Positions 45,979 through 55,305 are shown, numbered from the stretch's first letter. The stretch is DNA of 64,000 nucleotides from an uncultured Methanolobus sp. (GCF_963665675.1 NZ_OY762426.1:2604001-2668000), one strand, 5' to 3'. A program made the numbers and translations. Notes: generated by a model from the letters alone, not told the origin.

Positions 45979-47022
45979 TTGAATCTCTCACAAAAATTCC
46001 AGAACATACTTGATGGAAAAAATGTGGACACTCCTCTTGTAGGTACGGTCACCACATCAGGAATACTTGACCTGATGGACATTTCCGGAGCAAGCAGGCC
46101 AGAAGCTGACAGTGATCCGGAAAAAATGGCAAAACTCGCATCTTCCTTACATACGGTTGCAAAGTTTGAGGTCATACGTATTCCATTTGATGTGACAGTG
46201 ATAGGCGAGGCACTTGGCTGTCAGATCGATCCTGGTACAAAGGCAAGAACCCCATCAGTGATCACCCATCCTTTTGAAGGCAAACCTGGAGAGTTAATGA
46301 TACCTGCTGATCTGCTGGGGAGAGGGAGAATACCTGTTGTTATGGAAGCAATTTCCCTACTCAGGAACAACCGGGGATTGCAGGTTCCTTTAGTTGCAGG
46401 CATTGAAGGTCCTGCTGATCTTGCTTCTTATCTTTGTGGGATTAGGACGTTCTTGAAGTTAACTATTAAAAAACCTGAAATTGCAAAGATTATTATTGAA
46501 AAATGTATCGATGCCTGCATAATTTGTGCCAACTCCTATCTTCGCTCAGGTGCAGATGCAGTTGTGATCGCAGATGCTCTGTCATCCCCGGAGATGATAG
46601 GGCCTGATGCATTCAGACGAATTGTAAAACCTTCATTGATCAGGTTCAATAAAAACATAAAAGGTCATAGTATACTTCACATATGCGGGGAAACGGATAG
46701 TATTATACCAGATATACTTGAATGTGGTTTTAGTGCTATAAGCATCGAAGAGAATGTGAAGGACCTAAAATATATGATCGACAGTTCACACAGAAATAAT
46801 ACAGCGATGATAGGAAATCTTTCGACGGTCGACACTCTTTATAGAAAGACACCTGAAGATGTCAGAAAAGAGGCGTTCAGATGCCTTGATGCAAATATCG
46901 ACATACTTGCTCCTGGTTGTGGTATGGCTCCGGAGACATCTTTGGGAAATCTTCTGGCTATGGTGGAGGCAAGGGATAGATATGCCGGAAAGATGTTCCG
47001 CCTCAAAAAGGGATGCAATTAG
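45979..47022 (+). CDS. Methylcobamide:CoM methyltransferase (MtaA/MtbA-type)
   Basis: 347 residues from a TTG start at 45979; an in-frame TAA just upstream and the lack of any nearby ATG support it. UroD-fold methyltransferase with the MT2 zinc site: His234 and Cys236 in ILHICGETD, Cys314 in APGCGMAPET. MT2 enzymes move the methyl group from a corrinoid protein to coenzyme M, feeding methyl-CoM reductase. About 100 bases separate it from the upstream operon, so it may have its own promoter. Whether MtaA- or MtbA-like in specificity cannot be told. Confidence 0.85.
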   Translation: MNLSQKFQNILDGKNVDTPLVGTVTTSGILDLMDISGASRPEADSDPEKMAKLASSLHTVAKFEVIRIPFDVTVIGEALGCQIDPGTKARTPSVITHPFEGKPGELMIPADLLGRGRIPVVMEAISLLRNNRGLQVPLVAGIEGPADLASYLCGIRTFLKLTIKKPEIAKIIIEKCIDACIICANSYLRSGADAVVIADALSSPEMIGPDAFRRIVKPSLIRFNKNIKGHSILHICGETDSIIPDILECGFSAISIEENVKDLKYMIDSSHRNNTAMIGNLSTVDTLYRKTPEDVRKEAFRCLDANIDILAPGCGMAPETSLGNLLAMVEARDRYAGKMFRLKKGCN

Positions 47023-47301
47023 ACATCATGTTATTATTTATATCGATCTTTTTTTATGATATATATCTATCTGGAAAAGACATCTGTAACATTTTTTGCT
47101 ACTTATTGCTCAGATCACTCGTTAACCCATGTAATGAGATACAAAGCAGAGGCAAGTCATCATATGACTATCAGAAGAGATATTAGTGCATAATCTGTTT
47201 GAAACAATATTTTAATTTATAAATAATTCAATTATTGTTTATACTTATAAATGATATTTTTTGGAAGTAGTCACAACTGCTTTCAGTTATTTAGAAATCT
47301 C

Positions 47302-47468
47302 TGTATTAATACATTCGCCTTTGTAATTGTCTTCTGTGCAGAAGCATCGGAATGTGCCGCCTTCGGCGGATGGCTGCATTGTTTTTAGATTGCAGGTTGT
47401 TTTTGTGGACATGAAAAAGAGCAATGCCCGTTTCACTCAGATAAACAGGATTTCTATAAAGCCACATA
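47302..47468 (+). repeat. Dispersed intergenic repeat, copy C (right half only)
   Basis: Starts near TTAATACATTCG and matches the right half of copies A and B: CTTTGTAATTGTC, AATGTGCCGCCTTCGGCGGAT, TTGTTTTTAGATTGCAGG, and AGATAAACAGGA. The left half with the double hairpin is missing. Between the MT2-type gene and the UPF0060 genes; the rest of this 500-base gap (47023-47519) shows no gene. Confidence 0.8.
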
Positions 47469-47519
47469 ATTGCTGTTTCAACTTTCCTGTAACCTCATTG
47501 CTCCAGATTACACAAAAGT

Positions 47520-47849
47520 TCAACGTGGGACATAGAACATGACGAAAACTCCAAGAAGCGCAATCACAGCACCTATGATCTCGTATCTGTCCGGACTTTT
47601 CCTGTCAATAGCAAATCCCCATATCAAAGACGAAACAATAAAAATACCTCCATATGCTGCATACACCCGGCCAAAGTGTGCCGGTTGAAATGTAGGGATT
47701 ATTCCATAAACAGCAAGGACGATTCCTCCGAGTATTCCCACACCCAGTCCTTTATTTTCTCGCAACCATAACCATACAAGATACCCGCCACCAATTTCGA
47801 AAAGGGCTGCAAGGAAAAACAATGACATGGATAGTGCAATATCAACCAT
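47520..47849 (-). CDS. UPF0060 (YnfA-like) membrane protein, second of pair
   Basis: 109 residues with four membrane helices and family motifs AALFEIGGGYLVWLWLRE, PTFQPAHFGRVYAAYGG and GFAIDRKSPDRYEIIGA. YnfA proteins are small multidrug-resistance-like exporters, with substrates poorly known. Its ATG shares a base with the stop of the upstream homologue (TAATG), so a mixed pair is likely. Confidence 0.88.
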   Translation of the reverse strand: MVDIALSMSLFFLAALFEIGGGYLVWLWLRENKGLGVGILGGIVLAVYGIIPTFQPAHFGRVYAAYGGIFIVSSLIWGFAIDRKSPDRYEIIGAVIALLGVFVMFYVPR

Positions 47850-48232
47850 TATTCATCACTTTCTCTTGGCCAGTAATATATGATTGTTACTCCGACCAGT
47901 ATTATCAGTGAACCTATTATGTCATAGACATCAGGAGCAGTTCCATCAAATACCCACCCCCATATTAAGGACATTACCACAAAGATACCACCGTAGGTTG
48001 CATATATTCTATGGAAATGTGATGGCTGGAATGTGGGAATAATTCCGTATATGAACAGGACAATTGCACCCACTAATGCAAAACCGATCTCCCTGTTTTC
48101 ACGTATCCATAACCAGAATAAATAACCTCCACCGATTTCAAAAATTCCTGCAAGAATAAAAAGCATGATCGTATAAAGGAAACATCTGCTTTTCGATATG
48201 CACTTTTCTTCAACTCCAGTTTTCATGTCCAA
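47849..48232 (-). CDS. UPF0060 (YnfA-like) membrane protein, first of pair
   Basis: 127 residues; the four-helix UPF0060 core (AGIFEIGGGYLFWLWIRE, PTFQPSHFHRIYATYGG, DGTAPDVYDIIGS) is preceded by about 20 polar residues with Cys and Lys. Paralogue of the adjacent gene, with conserved length and topology. As in SMR-type pairs, the two may form a heteromeric exporter; this is inference. Confidence 0.85.
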   Translation of the reverse strand: MDMKTGVEEKCISKSRCFLYTIMLFILAGIFEIGGGYLFWLWIRENREIGFALVGAIVLFIYGIIPTFQPSHFHRIYATYGGIFVVMSLIWGWVFDGTAPDVYDIIGSLIILVGVTIIYYWPRESDE

Positions 48233-48594
48233 AACTTTTGATCATGAAGAATGATAACGATTTTGGTTTATAGTTAACATCGTAACCAATCCTTTTTCAT
48301 GCTACGCAATTTTTTTGTTGTACATTCCTGAATTATGAGTCAATGCTTGACCACTTACCATAGCCAATACTAATTTTATTAGTGTAACAAACAATTTTAT
48401 ATATTACATATACATTATAGAGTTAACTATCCTGTAAAATGAATGTTCAAATCACACAACTTTGTTGAGTGCATCGGGTTACCCGGTGGCAGAACTAAAG
48501 CCTGTGAAAAAAGATCAGCCTTCACACAATCCATATGCTTTAAGAGCTGGATCGTACGCAGGTGGGCTCCTATCAGTCCCATAACAAAAGAGGC
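48233..48594 (+). promoter_or_regulatory. Leader region of ABC transporter operon
   Basis: About 360 bases. A TATA-like TTTATATATTAC (about 48395-48406) predicts a transcript start near 48425 and a leader of about 170 bases. From TTG 48462 to TAA 48584 a 40-codon frame reads like protein (VAELKPVKKDQPSHNPYALR), with neither ATG nor ribosome binding site; it may be a leader peptide or a gene remnant. No riboswitch was recognised. Confidence 0.35.
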
Positions 48595-48792
48595 ATGATG
48601 AATAACAGTATGAGCACGCTTTTTGGGTTTTTCGTGACCCTCTTGGTTGCTGTGCTATATTTGTCATTCAGGCACGTAAGATGGATGATTCCTCCATTTT
48701 CCATTGGTCTGCTCTTTAGCTTATTTACTCTTAGAAACCCGGAGCTACCTAAACAGCCCATGACAATTGCGTCAGAACTACAAGAACAGTGA
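48595..48792 (+). CDS. Small two-helix membrane protein upstream of ABC pair
   Basis: About 65 residues from ATG 48595 (AGAGG upstream; ATG 48598 is equally near). Two hydrophobic segments (LFGFFVTLLVAVLYLSF and IPPFSIGLLFSLFTL) with a conserved-looking basic turn RHVRW. 42 bases before the first ABC gene, so probably in the same transcript. Function unknown. Confidence 0.5.
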   Translation: MMNNSMSTLFGFFVTLLVAVLYLSFRHVRWMIPPFSIGLLFSLFTLRNPELPKQPMTIASELQEQ

Positions 48793-48834
48793 GAAAACGG
48801 GGAGCGTCATTAATAATATGGAGATTGAATACCT

Positions 48835-50601
48835 ATGAATACATTATCACGATTGCAAACATATATGGGCGGCAGGAAAATCCTGTTGCCTGCGGCAGTT
48901 ATATTATCGGGCATTAGTTCCCTGACGGGGATATTGCCCTTTATTTTTATCTGGCTGATTGTCAGAGAATTACTGTTATCCACAATGGGGTCTCAGGCAC
49001 TTATCAATACCTACGCTTGGTGGGCCATGGGTACGGCTGTAGGTGGTGTTGTGCTTTACTTCCTGGCACTGATGCTTTCGCACCTTGCCGCATTCAGGGT
49101 TGAGACCAATATGCGCAGGCAGGCCATGCAAAAGATCGTGCGTTTCCCTCTCGGATTTTTCGACGGAAATACAAGCGGACGTATCCGCAAAATAATCGAC
49201 GACAATGCCAGTATAACTCACACTTTTCTGGCACACCAGTTGCCTGACCTTGCAGGAACAATACTGGTTCCACTTGCATCACTGGTACTGGTTTTTGTCT
49301 TTGACTGGCGTCTCGGTCTCGCCTGCCTCGTACCCATAATAGCGGCCATGGCGGTCATGGGCTATATGATGGGTACACAGGGCCGATTTTTTATGGAAAT
49401 GTACATGACTTCCCTGGAAGAGATGAATACCGAAGCAGTGGAATATGTGCGCGGAATACCCGTGGTAAAAGTGTTCCAGCAGACTATATTTTCATTCAAG
49501 AACTTCCACAACAGCATTATCAAGTACCGGGACATGGTGTACAAATATACCCTCATGTGGGAAAAGCCGATGACGACTTATACGGTGATCATTCACGGCT
49601 TCGTATATATCCTCATCCCGGTAGCCATTTTATTGATCGGTAATTCAGCCAGCTATGCAGAAATATTGCTCGACCTGTTCTTTTACATCCTGATAACACC
49701 GGTGTTTGCCCAGAGCGTTATGAAAAGCATGTACTTGAACCAGGCTCTGGGGCAAGCCACTGAAGCTGTCAACCGGATCGATGAGTTAACGGATGTAGAA
49801 CTCCTTCCTATGGCAAGCAATCCGAAAGCCATTACAAACCACGAAATCAGTTTCAGGGATGTATCCTTCAGTTATCCCGGTAGCGAACAGAAAGCAATTG
49901 ACGACATAAGTTTTACGATACCCGAAGGAAAAACTTTTGCTCTGGTCGGTGCGTCAGGTAGTGGTAAAACAACCATTGCACGCCTTGTTCCTCGTTTCTG
50001 GGATGTGGACACCGGGCAGATCACCATTGGAGGAAATAATGTCAAAGATATTGCCCCGATGGATTTGATGCAGCACGTTTCTTTTGTTTTTCAGAACACA
50101 CGGTTGTTTAAGACCAGTCTACTGGAAAACATACGGTACGGGAATGACCGTGCAAGACCTGAAGCCATTGAAAATGCAGTTAAGTCGGCGCAATGCCGTG
50201 AAATAATCGATAAGTTGCCTGATGGACTGGATACCAAAATCGGAGCAGAAGGGACATATCTCTCCGGAGGGGAACAGCAGCGGATAGCACTGGCACGTGC
50301 GATCTTAAAAGACGCACCGATTGTTGTGCTGGATGAAGCCACTGCATTTGCAGACCCTGAAAACGAGCATCTGATACAGAAAGCCCTGGGGAAACTTACC
50401 ACGGGAAAGACCGTGCTGATGATCGCCCACAGGTTAACCAGTGTGATGGATGTGGATTCCATACTGGTTGTTAACAAAGGGAAAATTGCGGAACAGGGAA
50501 CTCACAGTGAGTTAATGGACAAACAGGGCATTTATGCCGGAATGTGGAAGGAGTACCAGAAATCGGTTCAATGGACAATAGGGAAGGAGGCACAGATATG
50601 A
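48835..50601 (+). CDS. ABC transporter, half 1 (YbtP/IrtA-like)
   Basis: 588 residues: six-helix membrane domain followed by an ATPase domain with Walker A GASGSGKT, signature LSGGEQQR and Walker B IVVLDEAT. The D-loop reads AFADPENE instead of the standard SALD, as in YbtP/IrtA subunits of siderophore transporters. GGAGAT precedes the ATG. It overlaps the second half by four bases (ATGA), giving a heterodimer. Transport of a siderophore-like or peptide molecule is inferred; direction is not determined. Confidence 0.88.
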   Translation: MNTLSRLQTYMGGRKILLPAAVILSGISSLTGILPFIFIWLIVRELLLSTMGSQALINTYAWWAMGTAVGGVVLYFLALMLSHLAAFRVETNMRRQAMQKIVRFPLGFFDGNTSGRIRKIIDDNASITHTFLAHQLPDLAGTILVPLASLVLVFVFDWRLGLACLVPIIAAMAVMGYMMGTQGRFFMEMYMTSLEEMNTEAVEYVRGIPVVKVFQQTIFSFKNFHNSIIKYRDMVYKYTLMWEKPMTTYTVIIHGFVYILIPVAILLIGNSASYAEILLDLFFYILITPVFAQSVMKSMYLNQALGQATEAVNRIDELTDVELLPMASNPKAITNHEISFRDVSFSYPGSEQKAIDDISFTIPEGKTFALVGASGSGKTTIARLVPRFWDVDTGQITIGGNNVKDIAPMDLMQHVSFVFQNTRLFKTSLLENIRYGNDRARPEAIENAVKSAQCREIIDKLPDGLDTKIGAEGTYLSGGEQQRIALARAILKDAPIVVLDEATAFADPENEHLIQKALGKLTTGKTVLMIAHRLTSVMDVDSILVVNKGKIAEQGTHSELMDKQGIYAGMWKEYQKSVQWTIGKEAQI

Positions 50602-52334
50602 TTAACTTTTTAAGAAAACGGCTGGCTCTATCAGATAAAGGAGCCAAAGATTTTCAGAAAGCAGTATTTTTCACAACCTTGCTCGATATGGCACTAATGC
50701 TGCCTGCAGTATTCGTATTCCTGTTCCTTGACGATTACCTGCGGCCCCTGACTACTCCCATGGAATCCGTTAGTAAAGGACTATTGTATTATATTGTGCT
50801 GGCTATCGGTTTTATAATCATAACCTGGGTAATAGCTTTGCTTCAGTATCGTAGTTCCTATACCACTATTTACGAGGAAAGTGCCAACAGGCGTATTTCA
50901 CTGGCAGAGAAGCTACGCAAACTGCCGTTGTCCTTTTTTGGCGAAAAGAACCTATCCGACCTGACTGCGACCATTATGACTGACAACACCGAACTGGAAC
51001 ACACTTTTTCCCATGCGGTCCCTCAATTATTTGCTTCCGTTACCAGTATTATTCTGATTGCAACGGGATTGTTCATTTACAACTGGCAACTTTCCCTGGC
51101 TTTATTCTGGGTTGTGCCGGTGGCTGCAGCGGTAGTTATTTTATCGAAAAAAATGCAGCAGAAGAACAACAAAATCGTTTACGACAAGAAACGCAATGTT
51201 ACCGAACAAATCCAGCAGGGACTGGAAACAATCCAGGAGATCAAGGCATACAGCAATGAAGATAAATACCTTGAGGAGCTGGACGCAAAGCTTGATGATT
51301 ACGAGAAAAACCTGACACAAGGAGAACTGTTTACAGGTGTTCTTGTTAACAGTGCCCAGAGTATATTGAAACTGGGGCTGGTAAGTGTCATCATAGTCGG
51401 GGCGAATTTACTGGTAACAGGTGGTGTCGATCTGTTCACGTATCTCATATTCCTGATGGTCGCATCCCGTATTTACGAGCCTGTTAACGAGGTTTTCAAC
51501 AATCTGGCAGCACTGTTCTACCTTGACATCCGGATTAACCGCATGAACGAAATGCAGTCCCTTCCCATCCAGAAAGGCAAAAAAGAATTCACACCGGAAC
51601 ATTACGATATTGCCTTTGAGAATGTTGATTTCTCCTATGAGACCGGCAAGCAGGTTCTGCAGGACGTCTCCTTCACGGCAAGGCAGGGAGAGATTACCGC
51701 ACTGGTCGGTCCATCGGGAGGAGGCAAAAGCACTGCAACAAAACTGGCTGCACGTTTCTGGGATGTGGATTCTGGTAAAATCCTGCTGGGCAATCAGGAC
51801 ATAAACGGGATGGAGCCGGAAACCCTGCTGAAAAATTATTCAGTAGTATTCCAGGATGTTGTGCTGTTCAATACTTCCGTCATGGAAAATATTCGTATAG
51901 GAAAGCACGATGCATCCGACGAAGATGTACTCAAGGTGGCGAAACTTGCACAATGTGATGAGTTTGTCCGGAAAATGCCTGACGGATATGAGACCATAAT
52001 TGGTGAAAACGGCGAAACCCTGTCCGGGGGAGAAAGACAACGCATCTCCATCGCCCGGGCTTTGCTTAAGGATGCACCTATTGTGCTCCTGGACGAAGCA
52101 ACCGCCTCGCTGGATGTTGAGAATGAGACCAAGATCCAGGCGGGAATTTCAGAGCTTATCAGGAATAAAACCGTACTGATTATTGCCCACAGGATGCGTA
52201 CCGTAGCCAATGCTGATAAAATAGTGGTTCTTGAAAACGGCAGGGTTGCGGAAAGTGGTAAACCCGATGAACTGAAAATGAAGAACGGGCTGTTTGCCAG
52301 AATGGTTGAAAGGCAGATGGGGATTGGAAGCTGA
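50598..52334 (+). CDS. ABC transporter, half 2 (YbtQ/IrtB-like)
   Basis: 578 residues from ATG 50598 (GGAGG eight bases upstream); an upstream in-frame start at 50544 lies deep in the first gene and is less likely. Membrane domain, then ATPase motifs Walker A GPSGGGKST, signature LSGGERQR, Walker B IVLLDEAT with a normal ASLD D-loop. Together with half 1 it has one altered and one regular D-loop. A SAM methyltransferase gene follows 46 bases later. The set looks bacterial in style and may have been acquired. Confidence 0.88.
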   Translation: MINFLRKRLALSDKGAKDFQKAVFFTTLLDMALMLPAVFVFLFLDDYLRPLTTPMESVSKGLLYYIVLAIGFIIITWVIALLQYRSSYTTIYEESANRRISLAEKLRKLPLSFFGEKNLSDLTATIMTDNTELEHTFSHAVPQLFASVTSIILIATGLFIYNWQLSLALFWVVPVAAAVVILSKKMQQKNNKIVYDKKRNVTEQIQQGLETIQEIKAYSNEDKYLEELDAKLDDYEKNLTQGELFTGVLVNSAQSILKLGLVSVIIVGANLLVTGGVDLFTYLIFLMVASRIYEPVNEVFNNLAALFYLDIRINRMNEMQSLPIQKGKKEFTPEHYDIAFENVDFSYETGKQVLQDVSFTARQGEITALVGPSGGGKSTATKLAARFWDVDSGKILLGNQDINGMEPETLLKNYSVVFQDVVLFNTSVMENIRIGKHDASDEDVLKVAKLAQCDEFVRKMPDGYETIIGENGETLSGGERQRISIARALLKDAPIVLLDEATASLDVENETKIQAGISELIRNKTVLIIAHRMRTVANADKIVVLENGRVAESGKPDELKMKNGLFARMVERQMGIGS

Positions 52335-52380
52335 TCGGCTTCCGCCCCGGAGAAAGTAAATAGGAGAATCAGACAGAGGT

Positions 52381-53214
52381 ATGAAAATGGATGAAGAGAT
52401 GTACATAAAGGCCCTGGAAAGTACTGGCAGGCTCAGTGAACCTGCTATCAGGAATGCAATAAAATCCCTGAAACTGCCGGAAGGCAGCAGGATACTGGAT
52501 GTCCCATGCGGTACGGGCAAACATATGCAATGGATGCTGGAAGAGTATTCGAAGGTGAATATTACCGGAGTCGATATTGCGGAAGCTCACCTTGAATATA
52601 CAAAAAACAGGCTTTTGCAGGCTGGTAAAATAGAATCATGCGAGTTTGTAAAAGGGGATATGAATAAACTTGACCTTGCAGACAACACTTTTGATCTGAC
52701 CTGGTGCTGTGACGGGTTGTGGCCGGGTCCAAAGGAAATGGGATGTCCGGCTGAAGAACCCTATGAAATCCTTGACAATATGGTAAGGATGACCAGAAAA
52801 GGAGGAACAATTGCCATCCTGTTCTGGTCGTCCCAAAAACTCCTGCCAGGCTATTCATTCCTTGAAGCCTCGCTGAATGCAACAAGCTCGGCAACCATGC
52901 CTGCAAATGAAGAGTCAAAACCTGAACTGCATTTTATGTGCGCGCCGGCCTGGATGCGAAAATCCGGCCTGGAGAATATTCAGGTAAGAACCTTTGCGGC
53001 AGATATCCTGGCGCCTCTGGATGAACAGGAAAAGGAAGGTATCACGATGTTGTTTGATATGTTCTGGGCAGAGGCAGAGCAGGAAGTTTCTGAAAAATTA
53101 TGGGAACAATATAAGAAGATAAGAAACCCTGAGTCAGACGAATATATCCTGAATAATGAAGACTATACGGGTCTGATCACCTATACAATGTTTACGGGCG
53201 AGGTATCCAAGTAG
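52381..53214 (+). CDS. Class I SAM-dependent methyltransferase
   Basis: 277 residues from ATG 52381; ATG 52387 with AGGT closer upstream is an alternative. Rossmann-type SAM motif ILDVPCGTGKHMQWML, acidic VDIAEAHLEYTKNR, and FVKGDMNKLDLADNTFDLTW (motifs II/III). Methyl acceptor unknown. Co-directional with the ABC pair; a small-molecule modification linked to transport would fit. Confidence 0.8.
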   Translation: MKMDEEMYIKALESTGRLSEPAIRNAIKSLKLPEGSRILDVPCGTGKHMQWMLEEYSKVNITGVDIAEAHLEYTKNRLLQAGKIESCEFVKGDMNKLDLADNTFDLTWCCDGLWPGPKEMGCPAEEPYEILDNMVRMTRKGGTIAILFWSSQKLLPGYSFLEASLNATSSATMPANEESKPELHFMCAPAWMRKSGLENIQVRTFAADILAPLDEQEKEGITMLFDMFWAEAEQEVSEKLWEQYKKIRNPESDEYILNNEDYTGLITYTMFTGEVSK

Positions 53215-53411
53215 CTGCAGGAATAAATTCAAAATGCAAGAGTAATAAAAAATTACTTGTTTTGAGGGCTTTCTAATTAGAATGGAAGAATTTAGGAGCC
53301 AATTAGAAATCCTCTCTACTAATTACTTTAAATGCAAAATAGTATATACTGTCTTTTACAATCTGAAAGCATTACTTTACATTTATTCAGGAATAAGAGT
53401 GGTTGTAGTTA

Positions 53412-54830
53412 ATGACGTCAGCTTCAATGGTTGGAATAAGTTTTCTTGTACTGGGAGTTATACTTTTAATCGGAAAATGGATAAGGGTTGTTTCACCCCC
53501 TCTTCAGAAGCTTTTCATTCCAAGCTCCCTTATAGGAGGTTTTCTTGCACTATTTCTGGGGCCGGAAGTACTTGGAAAAATAGTCACATCGGCAGGTTAT
53601 TATGGAACTTTCATTTCCGGCGGCTTGTTCCCCCAGGAAATGATTGATATCTGGTCAGCTTTACCGGGTATCTTTATCAACCTTATATTTGCAACTCTTT
53701 TCCTTGGAAAGAAAATTCCTGCAATAAAGGACATCTGGTTCCTTGCAGGTCCCCAGATTGCACACGGGCAGACCATAGCATGGGGACAATATGTATTCGG
53801 GATACTTGCAACCATTCTCATCCTTACACCATTCTTTGGTATGGACCCTACAGCAGGTGCTCTGATCGAGATATCATTTGAAGGTGGACATGGTACAGCA
53901 GCCGGTATGGCAGCTACTTATGAGGAATTCGGATTTGCCGAGGCTTCGGACCTGGCACTTGGACTTGCAACAGTTGGTATACTCTTTGGAGTTGTACTTG
54001 GTATTCTTTTGCTGAACTATGGTATTCGGACCAATAAAACTGCAGTTCTGAACCAGTCTTCAGAGATATTCCTTGATGAGAATTACCAGACCGGAATAAT
54101 TGATTTTGACTCTAGGGAGTCAGCCGGAAAGATAACAACAAGACCGGAATCCATTGAACCACTATCCCTGCACTTTGCATATGTAGGGGTAGCCATAGGA
54201 ATTGGCTACATTATCCTGCACCTGCTCATCCTTGCGGAAGACATACTCTGGGGACAGTCAACGGGTATTTACCTTTTTTCTCATATACCGCTTTTCCCGA
54301 TGGCAATGATAGGTGGTATCATTCTCCAGTTCCTGCTTGACCGCTTTGACAGGTATCATACACTTGACAGGGACATCATGATGCGAATACAGGGATTATC
54401 ACTTGATATCCTGATCACCAGCGCAATAGCAACTCTTTCCCTGGCAGTCATAGGAAATAATCTGGTGCCATTCCTCATACTTGCATTTGTGGGTATTGCA
54501 TGGAATCTGATAGCCTTCCTGGTGCTTGGTCCTAAAATGATTCCTTCATACTGGTTTGAAAGAAGTATTGGTAACTTCGGACAATCAATGGGAATGACTG
54601 CAAGTGGGCTTTTGCTCATGAGAATTGCAGATCCTGCAAACGTCTCTCCTGCAATGGAAGGGTTCGGCTACAAACAGCTTTTGTTTGAACCAATTGTCGG
54701 AGGCGGAATTTTCACCGCTGCATCTGTTCCTTTAATATTCTACTTCGGTCCGGTTCCAATGCTTATTCTGGCAGCTTTTGTTATGTTGTTCTGGAGTTCA
54801 ATCGGTATTTTTTATTTTGGCAGGAAATGA
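53412..54830 (+). CDS. GltS-type sodium:glutamate symporter family protein
   Basis: 472 residues, about ten to twelve membrane helices. GltS-family patterns: IPSSLIGGFLALFLGPEVLG, FEGGHGTAAGMAATYEEFG, GQSMGMTASGLLLMRIADP. Probably imports glutamate or a related carboxylate with sodium. A TATA-like ATAGTATATACTG near 53340 could be its promoter. Stands alone between the methyltransferase and the small DUF2892 gene. Confidence 0.85.
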   Translation: MTSASMVGISFLVLGVILLIGKWIRVVSPPLQKLFIPSSLIGGFLALFLGPEVLGKIVTSAGYYGTFISGGLFPQEMIDIWSALPGIFINLIFATLFLGKKIPAIKDIWFLAGPQIAHGQTIAWGQYVFGILATILILTPFFGMDPTAGALIEISFEGGHGTAAGMAATYEEFGFAEASDLALGLATVGILFGVVLGILLLNYGIRTNKTAVLNQSSEIFLDENYQTGIIDFDSRESAGKITTRPESIEPLSLHFAYVGVAIGIGYIILHLLILAEDILWGQSTGIYLFSHIPLFPMAMIGGIILQFLLDRFDRYHTLDRDIMMRIQGLSLDILITSAIATLSLAVIGNNLVPFLILAFVGIAWNLIAFLVLGPKMIPSYWFERSIGNFGQSMGMTASGLLLMRIADPANVSPAMEGFGYKQLLFEPIVGGGIFTAASVPLIFYFGPVPMLILAAFVMLFWSSIGIFYFGRK

Positions 54831-54940
54831 AATCATCCTCTTTTTTCCTTTTGGGGATCAAAGTTTTATGTTAGCTTTCACAAATTTAAAGTTAACAGGA
54901 CTCAAACAAATGTTTTTTCTGTTTAAAAGGGAGTGAAAAT

Positions 54941-55165
54941 GTGGATATGAATGAACTATTATTTCAGGAGAATGTAGGTGGCTTTGATCTTCTCATCAGG
55001 GCACTTTTTGGTACCATAGCAGTAATCATCCTTGCAACGGACCTGACAGAGCCGGGAATCGTGCAGTGGATACTGGCTTTAATTGCACTGGTCGGTCTGT
55101 TTTCATCAATAACGCGACACTGTCTTCCGTATTCACTGATTGGTTTAAACACTGCTAAGAAATAA
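54941..55165 (+). CDS. DUF2892/YgaP-like small membrane protein
   Basis: 74 residues from GTG 54941 (GGGAG seven bases upstream); ATG 54947 is an alternative. FDLLIRALFGTIAVIILATD, WILALIALVGLFSSITRHC and the closing C-x-PYSLIGLNTAKK are the pattern of DUF2892 proteins, which have two membrane helices and are often fused to or near rhodanese domains. Role unknown. Confidence 0.75.
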   Translation: MDMNELLFQENVGGFDLLIRALFGTIAVIILATDLTEPGIVQWILALIALVGLFSSITRHCLPYSLIGLNTAKK

Positions 55166-55240
55166 CCTTATAATAAAATCTTCTCTTGAAAACTATTATA
55201 TCTTTCAGAAGCTAATTATCCATGGGAATTTTAGTGAAAT

Positions 55241-55305
55241 AATCATGGGTGATAATCATGGGTGATAATTATGGGAGATAATCATGGGTGATAATTATGG
55301 GAGAT
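55241..55305 (+). repeat. Five 13-bp tandem repeats carrying start codons
   Basis: Five units AATYATGGGWGAT (55241, 55254, 55267, 55280, 55293), each with ATG and a GGGTGAT or GGGAGAT that can serve as a Shine-Dalgarno for the next unit's ATG. As 13 is not a multiple of three, each ATG opens a different frame: upstream ones give MGDNHG or MGDNYGR and stop, only the last (55297) opens the GH13 gene. Confidence 0.85.

Noticed and set aside
48425..48594. Possible riboswitch in the leader of the ABC operon
   Set aside because: GC-rich patches are present, but I could not fit any known riboswitch consensus, and part of the stretch reads as a plausible short peptide.
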